From: a bacterium
GTDB taxonomy: Bacteria > Chloroflexota > Dormibacteria > UBA8260 > Bog-877
Assembly: GCA_021791455.1 (NCBI GenBank)
Contig: JAJYWM010000045.1
Coordinates: forward strand, 1 to 9,361
Length of the DNA stretch: 9,361 nt
Direction of reading: 5' to 3'
Shown here: positions 1 through 6,117 of the stretch, piece after piece
Layout: each line of letters starts with the position of its first letter
Position numbering within the stretch: the stretch's first letter is position 1
The notes under the pieces: model-generated
The model's database searches: none
The model's input: only the letters and a program-made list of their open reading frames with translations
Told to the model about the DNA's origin: nothing
Made by a program: the position numbers and the translations under genes

Positions 1-148
1 CGGCCGCCCCGGTGCCGATTTCGACCACCTCCAATTCCACTCCCCGCCGAGCGGCCCGCCGCCGGAGGGCGAGGATGTTGCCGCGATCCCCATACAGGTT
101 CATCTCGTCGGGATACAGGTGCCCGAGCCGAAGCCGTGAGTTGCCCAA
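1..148 (-). CDS. gatD: GatD, lipid II isoglutaminyl synthase glutaminase subunit (N-terminal part; cut by the window edge)
   Basis: GatD is the class I glutamine amidotransferase subunit that releases ammonia from glutamine. MurT uses that ammonia to amidate the alpha-carboxyl of D-Glu in lipid II, on the cytoplasmic side of the membrane. Only about 49 codons are present, so the catalytic Cys and His lie outside the window. Recognition rests on the N-terminal block HLYPDEMNLYGDRGNILAL, which matches the HLYxxxMNxYGDxGNI signature of GatD, and on the gene directly following murT. I chose the TTG at 148-146. A GGAGG at 160-156 precedes it by 7 bases and overlaps the murT stop, which points to translational coupling. 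A GTG at 172-170 is in frame and would give a slightly longer start. Identity is firm, start moderately so. Confidence 0.92.
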   Translation of the reverse strand, partial: MGNSRLRLGHLYPDEMNLYGDRGNILALRRRAARRGVELEVVEIGTGAA

Positions 149-159
149 TCCCGCCCCTC

Positions 160-1572
160 CTAGCCCGCCCACGATTCGGCCTCCGGCCCGACGGACGTCG
201 TCCGGCGGTGCCAGTCGAGCATGGCCGTGTAGGTGAGAAGGGCGGGGGCCGGCAGATCCGCCTGGACCAGCCGAGCGATCTCGTCGAGAGCCGCTTCCGG
301 CGCCGGGCGGACCAAGACCCTGTCCTCCGCGAACCCCGCGTAGGCGAGGCGGAGGGCCAGCTCGTGGGCCCTGGTTCCGGACACGACCACATGCAGATCC
401 TCGGTCTCTCCCAGCACCTCCAGGTCCGCGTCCCAGATCCAGGAGATGTCCCTTCCGTCGGCGATGCCATCGTTGAGGGCGATGGCCAAAACTGGACCCG
501 TTCGGGCGGCGAGGACCGCTCTCAGGTTCTCCTCCAGGCCGGCGGGGTTCTTGGCGAGCATCAGGCGCACCCTGGCCGCTCCCCAAGAGACCACCTGGAA
601 GCGCCCGAAGGCCGGTCGAAAGCCGACCAGGGTCGCGGTCGATCTCTCCGGCGGCAGCCCCATGGCGCGGCCTGCCGCGGCCGCGGCCGTCACGTTGGCC
701 GCGTTAAACACCCCGCCCAGGCTGACCCGGACTGGCGCCGTCGCCCCTCCTGTGGTCGCAACCTCCATCTCGAGCCCCTCCAGCCCATTGAGCCGGATCG
801 ACCGACCTTCGACCTCGGGATCTGGCCTGCTGAAGCCGCAGGCAGGGCAGGAGTAGACGCCGCAGTGGGCGTAGTGGACTCTGGTGAATGAGAGCTCTGC
901 GCGGCACCTCGGGCAGGTGCGACCGTCGCTCACCGCCGGTAGCCGGCGGTGCTCCTCTGGGCCCATCTCCAGGCCGAACAGGATCTGTCTCACCTTGGCC
1001 CGGTCCGCCTGAAGTGCCAGCTCGGCAACCCGGGGATCATCCGCGTTGGCCACGAGAAAGGAGTCGCTGGGCAAGCGTGAGACCGCCAGGCGCAGGCGGT
1101 CGAAGACCTGCTCGACCTCGAAGGAGCGATCCAACTGGTCGCGGTAGATGTTGAGGATCACGAGCCCGCGGGGGGAGAGCTCCGAGACGGCCCCCGGGGT
1201 GCTGAGCTCATCCACCTCCAGAACCATCCAGTCCCGGTCGATCCGGCCCCTCCAGTCAGCCACCTGCATGGCCGCCGCGGTCAGCCCAAAGATCAGGTTG
1301 GAGCCGCTGGGGTTCCCGGCCACGGACGTGCCCGCTCCCGCGGCCATGGTCCGCAGAAGGGCCGCTGTCGTGGTCTTGCCGTTGGTGCCGGTGACCAGCA
1401 CCACCCCCTGCCTGAGACTGGCCGTGAGCCTCTCTAGGATTCTCGGGTCCAGCGCTCGACCGACGTCACCGGGCAGCGTGCTGCCCGCCCCGAGGTGGAG
1501 CCGCCGAGAAGCGATGCCGGCCGCCCTGCCTCCCAGAAGAGCGGCCATGAGCCTCAGGTCTCCTGACGGCAT
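160..1572 (-). CDS. murT: MurT, lipid II isoglutaminyl synthase (glutamine-hydrolysing), Mur ligase-like subunit
   Basis: MurT activates the D-Glu carboxyl of lipid II with ATP, and with GatD it produces D-isoglutamine in peptidoglycan. The 470-residue product has the family layout. An N-terminal GAGSTLPG segment (about 28-35) leads into the Mur ligase P-loop VTGTNGKTTT (60-69) and the NIYRDQLDR block (141-149). A four-cysteine ribbon follows (C220, C223, C242, C245), as in other MurT proteins. The C-terminal DUF1727-type domain contains ADGRDISWIWDAD (371-383), whose aspartates correspond to the region that completes the GatD active site, and ends with LLTYTAMLDW. The ATG at 1572 has GGAGG 4 bases upstream and overlaps the end of ispE by 19 bases. 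An ATG at 1548, just after the ispE stop, is the alternative start. The open frame runs on into ispE, but that extension does not look like MurT. Confidence 0.95.
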   Translation of the reverse strand: MPSGDLRLMAALLGGRAAGIASRRLHLGAGSTLPGDVGRALDPRILERLTASLRQGVVLVTGTNGKTTTAALLRTMAAGAGTSVAGNPSGSNLIFGLTAAAMQVADWRGRIDRDWMVLEVDELSTPGAVSELSPRGLVILNIYRDQLDRSFEVEQVFDRLRLAVSRLPSDSFLVANADDPRVAELALQADRAKVRQILFGLEMGPEEHRRLPAVSDGRTCPRCRAELSFTRVHYAHCGVYSCPACGFSRPDPEVEGRSIRLNGLEGLEMEVATTGGATAPVRVSLGGVFNAANVTAAAAAGRAMGLPPERSTATLVGFRPAFGRFQVVSWGAARVRLMLAKNPAGLEENLRAVLAARTGPVLAIALNDGIADGRDISWIWDADLEVLGETEDLHVVVSGTRAHELALRLAYAGFAEDRVLVRPAPEAALDEIARLVQADLPAPALLTYTAMLDWHRRTTSVGPEAESWAG

Positions 1573-2435
1573 CCGGCCTCCGGAGCGACCGCGCGAAATG
1601 GCACTTCCGGGCAGAGCCGAGCCAGCGCGGCCGCGGACCTCGCCAGCAGCTCCGGCGTCATCACCAAAGAGAAAAACGTCCCGCCACTTCCGGTCATCGC
1701 CCAGTCCAGCCACGGAGTGGCTCCGCGCAGGGCCCGCAGCTGCTCGGCCAGCCCGGGGGTGACCCGCAATGCCGCCGGCAGCAGGGCTGAGCCCAGATCC
1801 TTGGGATCGGGGCTCAGCCCCGCCCGGAGGGCCCGAGCCACGCTCTCCGCGCGGTGGCCATCACTGAAGTCCCGGGGCTCGACGGCGGCGTAGGCTGCGG
1901 CGGTGGAGACATCCCCCAGGTGGGCGACCAAGAAGACCCCCTGGCTGATCGGACGCAGAGGCTCCAGGACCTCACCTATCCCTGTCAGCAGGGCGGCACC
2001 ACCACCAATCGCGAACGGGACATCTGCGCCGCACTGCTTCGCCAGCGCCAGAACCCGTTCTTCAGTGGTCCGCCCCAGAGCCATCCGCAACAGAGCGGCC
2101 GCATCAGCCGACCCGCCCCCCAAACCACTCTTGGCGGGGATCCGCTTGTCCAGGACCAGCCGTGTGATGGGTGGGTTAAAACCTGCCTCCCGCATCGCGT
2201 CCAGGGCACGCAGCAGGATGTTCTGGCCGTCGTGAGGCACGTCGCCTGCCCGGGGTCCAACCACCACCAAACGGCAGGAATCCGGGCGGGCGGAATCCTC
2301 CATCTCGACCCCGACCAGGTCACTCCAATCGATCGTATGAGACACCGCCGCCAGCTCGTGGTAACCGTCGGCGCGGCGCCTGGTCAGCTCCAGCACCAGG
2401 TTGAGCTTGGCAGGGGCGCGCCCCAGACGTAACAT
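1554..2435 (-). CDS. ispE: 4-(cytidine 5'-diphospho)-2-C-methyl-D-erythritol kinase (IspE)
   Basis: IspE is the GHMP-family kinase that phosphorylates CDP-methylerythritol in the MEP pathway to IPP and DMAPP. The whole protein is present (293 residues from the ATG), the usual length. It shows the N-terminal APAKLNL motif with its active-site Lys, RRADGYHEL, the glycine-rich ATP loop PAKSGLGGGSADAAAL (about 100-115) and CGADVPF with the catalytic Asp (about residue 138). The C-terminal GHMP motif MTGSGGTFF is also there. Start choice is uncertain: ATG at 2435 gives a normal N-terminus, and an in-frame GTG at 2441 adds two residues. The strong GGAGGAGA at 2468-2461 is about 20 bases or more away from either, and no start codon lies in frame between. 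ispE probably leads an ispE-murT-gatD operon that joins undecaprenyl/isoprenoid supply with cell wall precursor modification. Confidence 0.96.
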   Translation of the reverse strand: MLRLGRAPAKLNLVLELTRRRADGYHELAAVSHTIDWSDLVGVEMEDSARPDSCRLVVVGPRAGDVPHDGQNILLRALDAMREAGFNPPITRLVLDKRIPAKSGLGGGSADAAALLRMALGRTTEERVLALAKQCGADVPFAIGGGAALLTGIGEVLEPLRPISQGVFLVAHLGDVSTAAAYAAVEPRDFSDGHRAESVARALRAGLSPDPKDLGSALLPAALRVTPGLAEQLRALRGATPWLDWAMTGSGGTFFSLVMTPELLARSAAALARLCPEVPFRAVAPEAGCRQET

Positions 2436-2478
2436 CGGCACTACTCTAGCGGTCGCCGAATCTCCTCCAGGGCACGAT

Positions 2479-2487
2479 TGGTATACT
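2479..2487 (+). promoter_or_regulatory. Candidate extended -10 promoter element for rpsT
   Basis: TGG followed by TATACT at 2482-2487 matches the extended -10 pattern TGnTATAAT with one mismatch. No good -35 box is visible 17 bases upstream, as is common for extended -10 promoters. Transcription would start near 2494 and leave a leader of roughly 64 bases before the rpsT start. It lies in the 122-base gap between the divergent ispE and rpsT genes. This is a pattern match only. Confidence 0.45.
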
Positions 2488-2497
2488 TCGACTCCTA

Positions 2498-2515
2498 CCT
2501 GATTCGTCGATCAGG
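2498..2515 (+). promoter_or_regulatory. Inverted repeat (hairpin) in the rpsT leader
   Basis: CCTGAT (2498-2503) and ATCAGG (2510-2515) are perfect reverse complements around the 6-base loop TCGTCG. The repeat begins a few bases after the transcription start predicted from the TATACT element and about 40 bases before the rpsT start codon. It could be a leader stem used in S20 expression control or mRNA stability, or a DNA operator. No U-tract follows, so it is not a typical terminator. Confidence 0.4.
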
Positions 2516-2557
2516 ATTGCCAGCGACGCCCCAGGGCGCCAAGCCACCGAGGATGAA

Positions 2558-2998
2558 TTGGCCAACAGCAGTTCAGCACGCAAGCGCATTCGCTCGGCTC
2601 GTCGCAAGCACGAGCAGAACAGGGGAGTGCGCTCTGCCGTGCGCACCGCTGTCGCCAAGGCGAGGAGAGAGGTGCTCCAAGCCGCTCCTGAAGGGGCCGA
2701 GGAGCTGGTCCGCCTGGCCAGTTCGGCATTGGACAAGGCGGCAGAGCACGGGGTCCTGCACGCGCGAAACGCCAGCCGCCGCAAGTCACGGCTGATGCGC
2801 CTGGCCGCCAGGGTCGGGCAGGTGGAGGAGGCCGCGCCCATAGTCGCCACGCCCAAGCGCAGGGCGCCAGCGGCCAAGAGCGCCAAGGGCGGGGCAGCCG
2901 CCAAGAAGGCGGCTGCGGCCAAGTCGCGGACCAAGACGGAGCGGACCGCCGCCAGAACCCGCCGGGCGGCGAGTGCCACCGGGTCGGAGCGCGCTTAG
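2558..2998 (+). CDS. rpsT: 30S ribosomal protein S20 with a long basic C-terminal tail
   Basis: S20 binds 16S rRNA early in assembly of the small subunit. Residues 1-86 match the family: MANSSSARKRIRSARRK at the start, helical repeats in the middle, and HGVLHARNASRRKSRLMRLA at about 64-82, where S20 proteins normally end. The start is a TTG preceded by GAGGA at 2548-2552 with 5 intervening bases; the family N-terminus fixes it. The product has 146 residues against about 85-90 in most bacteria. The surplus, about residues 87-146, is Ala-, Lys- and Arg-rich, resembles a disordered histone H1-like tail, and ends at TAG. The gene diverges from ispE and converges with holA. S20/holA adjacency is common in bacteria, which supports both calls. 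Confidence 0.97.
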   Translation: MANSSSARKRIRSARRKHEQNRGVRSAVRTAVAKARREVLQAAPEGAEELVRLASSALDKAAEHGVLHARNASRRKSRLMRLAARVGQVEEAAPIVATPKRRAPAAKSAKGGAAAKKAAAAKSRTKTERTAARTRRAASATGSERA

Positions 2999-4065
2999 GA
3001 CCGATCCGACCGACCCTGGGCACATAGCTCCCAGGCGATCGAGGCGAGGAACACCTCCAGGCCGGCCCTGCCGTCAACCTGGCCGGTCTTTGTCTTCCAG
3101 TCCAGTTCCGCCAGGTCGCTGAGCCAGGCGCGGAGCCTCACTGCGCCTGCTTTGCTGCTCTGAGCGGCCAGCCTCTCCAGGCGCCAGCTTGGGAGGGATT
3201 CCACGGACTGGCGCCCGCCAGGGTCCGAGTAGGCGATGAGGTCCCGGAACACGCGGGCCAGGGCTCCCACGATCACCTGCGGATCTGCCCCCGGCTGGCC
3301 CCAGAGTGACTCGAGCCTTGGCCCGACGGACGCGGGCTCGCTGAAGAGCGCATCAGTGAGCCGGTAGAGCTCCTGGGGAGGCGCGGCCGTGATGAGGAGG
3401 CGCGCCACCCCTGGAGTGAGGGGACGGCCGTCGGCCCGGTACAGATCCAACTTGTCAAGCTCGCCCTCGAGCGTTCCCAGGTCACGGCCAGCGACATCCA
3501 CCAGGAGTTGCAGGGCCCCGGGAGGCAGCTTGAGGCTGCGACTGGCACAGCGGCGCTCCACGTAGCGGCGCAGGTCCTGACCCTTGGGTCGCAGCTGCGC
3601 CCTGACCTCACCCTGAAGGCTGCGGATGCCCTTCACCGCGACCGAGTTCGCTGCCAGGGGTTGGCGCACCACGACCAGGGTCGCCGTCGTGTCCGAGCGG
3701 GCTGCCAGGACCTTGAGGAGCGCGTGGGCCGAGGCTGCAAGGCGGTCTGGCTTGGACTTCTCGGATGGCCTGGCGGAGGCCTTCCTCTTGGGCGCCGCAA
3801 ATTGGGGAGGGTCCCAGATGACGACGACACGCCGGATGGACAGGAACGGTGGGCTGGCCAAGCTCCTCTCCAGTTCGTCGAGATCGGTCGGGGCCCTGAA
3901 CTCCTCCAGGTTCAGGTCCGCAAGGATGTCCTGGCAGAGCTCGTCGCGGAGCTCCCGGGCGGTCGCCAATGCCAGGTAGGGGTCGTCCCCGTGAAGCAGG
4001 ATGAGGGGCTCGAGCACGGTCGAATTATGGTCGCCTTGGCCTGGATCACGATTGAGAGTTGCCAT
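2995..4065 (-). CDS. holA: DNA polymerase III delta subunit (HolA), clamp loader
   Basis: Delta is the clamp-loader subunit that opens the beta sliding clamp during replication. The 356-residue product is near the usual 330-350. Supporting segments are the N-terminal LILLHGDDPYLA (about 21-32), the RRVVVIWDPP strand near residue 80, and LLVDVAGRDLGTLEGELDKLDLY near 185-207, which is the conserved region where delta proteins read roughly 'GxDlxxLxxElxKL'. The ATG at 4065 is chosen because GGTGAG lies 7 bases upstream. The frame stays open to 4131, but that extension would overlap the divergent operon. The stop TAA (2997-2995) overlaps the TAG of rpsT on the other strand. A Lys/Arg-rich stretch near residues 90-110 is probably a surface loop. 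Confidence 0.93.
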   Translation of the reverse strand: MATLNRDPGQGDHNSTVLEPLILLHGDDPYLALATARELRDELCQDILADLNLEEFRAPTDLDELERSLASPPFLSIRRVVVIWDPPQFAAPKRKASARPSEKSKPDRLAASAHALLKVLAARSDTTATLVVVRQPLAANSVAVKGIRSLQGEVRAQLRPKGQDLRRYVERRCASRSLKLPPGALQLLVDVAGRDLGTLEGELDKLDLYRADGRPLTPGVARLLITAAPPQELYRLTDALFSEPASVGPRLESLWGQPGADPQVIVGALARVFRDLIAYSDPGGRQSVESLPSWRLERLAAQSSKAGAVRLRAWLSDLAELDWKTKTGQVDGRAGLEVFLASIAWELCAQGRSDRS

Positions 4066-4097
4066 AGGGGGTCTCACCCCGTCAGCATTGGAGCGCA
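4066..4097. promoter_or_regulatory. 32-base divergent intergenic region with an inverted repeat at 4068-4080
   Basis: This is the only non-coding DNA between holA (minus) and the respiratory operon (plus), so promoter elements for both must extend into the flanking genes. GGGGT (4068-4072) and ACCCC (4076-4080) form a perfect 5-base inverted repeat around CTC. On the minus strand the repeat contains the likely holA ribosome binding site (GGTGAG), so in RNA it could mask it; as DNA it could be an operator half. GGAG at 4090-4093 is the probable ribosome binding site of the plus-strand gene. I see no convincing -10/-35 pair here. Confidence 0.4.
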
Positions 4098-5372
4098 GTG
4101 CTGCTGTCAGCTTTCCCGGTTCCACAACCACGACTGCCCTTTGGCACCATCGGTGCTGAGATCGCGATAGGGGCCGTCTTCCTTATCCACATCGTGATCG
4201 TGGGCTTCATCCTGGGCTCGTCGGGGATAACTCCGTTCATGGAGCTGGCCGGCCGCCGTCGCGGGGGCGACGAGCGCTGCCTGCGTTACTCCAAGACCCT
4301 GGCCCACTCGATCCTCTACCTGTACAGCTTCGGGGCCACCTGGGCGGTGTTCGCGGTGGTGCTTCTGACCGGGCTCTACGGGCGCCTGATCGGGACCCTC
4401 CTTAACCTGCTGCTGCTGCCGCTGACCATCGCCTTCGCCAGCTTCTTCGTCGGGGTCCCCCTGCTCCTGATCTACATCTACCGCTGGGACAAGATGAACC
4501 CCCGGCTGCACCTGGCCGTGGGCTTCACCTTTGCCGCGATCCAGTTCCTCTTTCTGTTCATGATCGTCCAGCTGGACAGCTATGTGCTGACGCCTGGGAC
4601 CGCGATCAGCGCCGCCCACGCGATGTTCTCGCCGAGCTACTGGCCGCTCTTGCTCCACTACGCCGGTGCCACGCTCTCCTGGGCTGCCCTCTTCCTGGCG
4701 GCGGTGGCCGTATGGCGCGGGCGGCGGGCCAAGGCGGAGGAGGAGGTGCTCTACCAGCGCTGGGCGGCGAGGGTGAACTTTGCGATCGGTTCGGTGTTCC
4801 TCATGGCCCAGCCCATCACCGGATTTCTTCTCGCGGACACCATCAAGACCGCTGCCCCTGGCACCTTCGACAACCTGTTCATCTTCGGGTCGGGATCCAT
4901 GTTCATCGGGCAGGTGGCCCTCCTGGCCGTTGTGGTGCTGGGAGCCAACTGGGTCTTCTGGAGGCACAACCAGGCGACGGCCGAGGCGGGCCCGGCGGCA
5001 ACCCTCACCGTGATCGCCCTCCTGGGCATGGCGGGAACCGCGCTGCCTGCGTCCGTCATCCCTCAGCAGGTGGTCGCTCTGCGCTACGTGGCCCTCTTCA
5101 TCGCCTTCCTGGCCACCGCCGCCAACCTTGTGATCTACATCCGCTCCCTGCGCTCCGAGGGGGCGCTCGCCCTGCGGATCAGCCCTGCGGCGGGGAGGGG
5201 GATCGTGGTGGTGGGGTTGGCTGCTGCCATCCTCTCGATCTACATGGGCGTGATCAAGGAGAACTCCAAGCTGCCCTGCGGAATCGACCAGACCACGGGG
5301 CAGAGCGCCTGCCTTCTCAGTCTGCACCAGTCGGCTCAGAACTTTGACGCTCCACCTGGGGTCCTCCCGTGA
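4098..5372 (+). CDS. Cytochrome bd oxidase subunit I (CydA)-like membrane protein, reduced-motif paralogue
   Basis: The 424-residue protein has about nine hydrophobic segments and aligns with CydA. Likely heme ligands are kept: H31 in the first helix (E. coli H19), H187 in LLHYAG (H186), M268 (M393) and E388 in IKENSK (E445). Three features are missing. The long Q-loop is absent: H187 and M268 are 81 residues apart against about 207 in E. coli. The two helix carboxylates E99/E107 are replaced by uncharged residues (about 111 and 119). The GRQPW motif reads SKLPC. The C-terminal tail has C394 and C405, but no CXXCH. The gene starts at GTG with GGAG 4 bases upstream and opens the operon. It is probably the partner of the second CydA-like protein in a heterodimer, possibly taking the place of CydB. 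Family assignment is good; the exact function is inferred. Confidence 0.85.
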   Translation: MLLSAFPVPQPRLPFGTIGAEIAIGAVFLIHIVIVGFILGSSGITPFMELAGRRRGGDERCLRYSKTLAHSILYLYSFGATWAVFAVVLLTGLYGRLIGTLLNLLLLPLTIAFASFFVGVPLLLIYIYRWDKMNPRLHLAVGFTFAAIQFLFLFMIVQLDSYVLTPGTAISAAHAMFSPSYWPLLLHYAGATLSWAALFLAAVAVWRGRRAKAEEEVLYQRWAARVNFAIGSVFLMAQPITGFLLADTIKTAAPGTFDNLFIFGSGSMFIGQVALLAVVVLGANWVFWRHNQATAEAGPAATLTVIALLGMAGTALPASVIPQQVVALRYVALFIAFLATAANLVIYIRSLRSEGALALRISPAAGRGIVVVGLAAAILSIYMGVIKENSKLPCGIDQTTGQSACLLSLHQSAQNFDAPPGVLP

Positions 5373-5602
5373 ACTATCAGGACTTCGAGTCGGCCTGGTA
5401 CCTCGGCATCGTGATCACGATGTTCTTCGTGATCATGCTGACCGGTTGCTGGATGGCCACCAAGCGGCTCCGGCGTCTCTTCGCGACGGGGGATGAGATG
5501 TCGGCCTGGCTGACCATCGGCGCCACCACCTTCACATTCCTGTTCTTTCTCGGCCTGTGCCTGGCCCTGCTGGTTCTGATCGTGGGGCAGGGAAGTGGCT
5601 GA
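5369..5602 (+). CDS. Small two-helix membrane protein of the respiratory operon, function unknown
   Basis: The 77-residue protein has two clear membrane segments, about 10-31 and 47-72. They are joined by a basic loop (KRLRR near 32-36) that should face the cytoplasm, so both ends would face outside. It has no heme-binding motif and I do not recognise a family. It is likely real: its GTG overlaps the previous stop by 4 bases (GTGA), its own stop lies 8 bases inside the Rieske gene, and its composition is consistently transmembrane. It may be an accessory subunit, in the manner of small single-helix subunits such as CydX or PetG-type proteins, but there is no sequence evidence of homology to those. 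Confidence 0.78.
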   Translation: MNYQDFESAWYLGIVITMFFVIMLTGCWMATKRLRRLFATGDEMSAWLTIGATTFTFLFFLGLCLALLVLIVGQGSG

Positions 5603-6116
5603 CGAGCGCCTGACGATCTCTCAGCGCCGGATGTCCAGGCGCAAGTTCATGATCATGGGGATCAACGCCGCGGGAGCAGGCACAGGGCTTTTGATCGCCG
5701 CCCCCATCGTGGGCTCGATCCTGAGTCCGCTGTTCTACCAGCGCAAGCAGCCGTGGGTGCTGGTGGCCGACATCCAGCACGTCCCCGTGGGGGTTCCGAC
5801 CGCCTATGTGGTGATGCTGGACCAGGGTGGCGATGCCTGGCAGGTCCCCCCGGTGCCGAGGACGGTCTACGTCGTCAAGTTGAACCTGGACAACCAGGTG
5901 CAGGTGATCACCCTCTCCAACGTCTGCACCCACATGCAGTGCGACGTGCACTGGGACATCAACCTCAACGTGTTCTTCTGCCCCTGCCACGGGGGCGAGT
6001 ACAGCATGGATGGGACCAACATAGCCGGGCCCCCACCCAAGCCCCTCTTCCGCTACGAGCACAAGTTCGTGGGGACCACCCTGTACGTCCGAAACGTCTT
6101 GACCGAGGGCAAGTAG
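5595..6116 (+). CDS. qcrA: Rieske [2Fe-2S] iron-sulfur protein of a bc/b6f-type complex
   Basis: The Rieske protein takes one electron from quinol at the outer face of the membrane and passes it on. The 173-residue product begins with a twin-arginine signal (SRRKFMIMG, about 15-22) in front of a hydrophobic anchor (about 19-45), so it should be exported folded by Tat and stay anchored. Cluster and disulfide residues are all present: C111, H113, C116 in CTHMQC and C129, C131, H132 in CPCHGG. Twelve residues separate the two boxes, as in b6f-type Rieske proteins. The residue corresponding to bovine S163 is Gly (G134) while Y136 is kept, which predicts a lowered redox potential and fits menaquinol use. 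The GTG start overlaps the upstream stop by 8 bases; an ATG at 5631 would shorten the signal to MSRRKF. The cytochrome b gene follows after one base. Confidence 0.96.
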   Translation: MADERLTISQRRMSRRKFMIMGINAAGAGTGLLIAAPIVGSILSPLFYQRKQPWVLVADIQHVPVGVPTAYVVMLDQGGDAWQVPPVPRTVYVVKLNLDNQVQVITLSNVCTHMQCDVHWDINLNVFFCPCHGGEYSMDGTNIAGPPPKPLFRYEHKFVGTTLYVRNVLTEGK

Positions 6117-6117
6117 G

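Noticed and set aside
136..891. 251-codon plus-strand frame opposite murT
   Set aside because: It has low-complexity Arg/Gly/Asp composition and no recognisable motif, while the minus strand carries unmistakable MurT motifs throughout.
836..915. Two CXXC pairs in murT as a cytochrome-like or separate zinc protein
   Set aside because: They lie inside MurT at the place where the family has its cysteine ribbon.
1573..1713. Longer N-terminus for murT reaching into ispE
   Set aside because: The extra 47 residues are the shifted reading of the ispE 3' end and are absent from known MurT proteins. GGAGG before the ATG at 1572 supports the shorter form.
2461..2468. GGAGGAGA on the minus strand as the ispE ribosome binding site
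   Set aside because: It is about 20 bases or more from both possible start codons, and no start codon lies in frame closer to it.
5277..5312. Cys pair in the tail of the first CydA-like protein (C394, C405) as a heme c site
   Set aside because: The spacing is not CXXCH and no His follows directly. A disulfide is more plausible.
4107..5327. 406-codon open frame on the minus strand opposite the first CydA-like gene
   Set aside because: Its product is rich in His, Gln, Gly, Arg and Asp with no hydrophobic core, as expected from the complement of a GC-rich membrane protein gene. The plus strand encodes a clear multi-helix protein.
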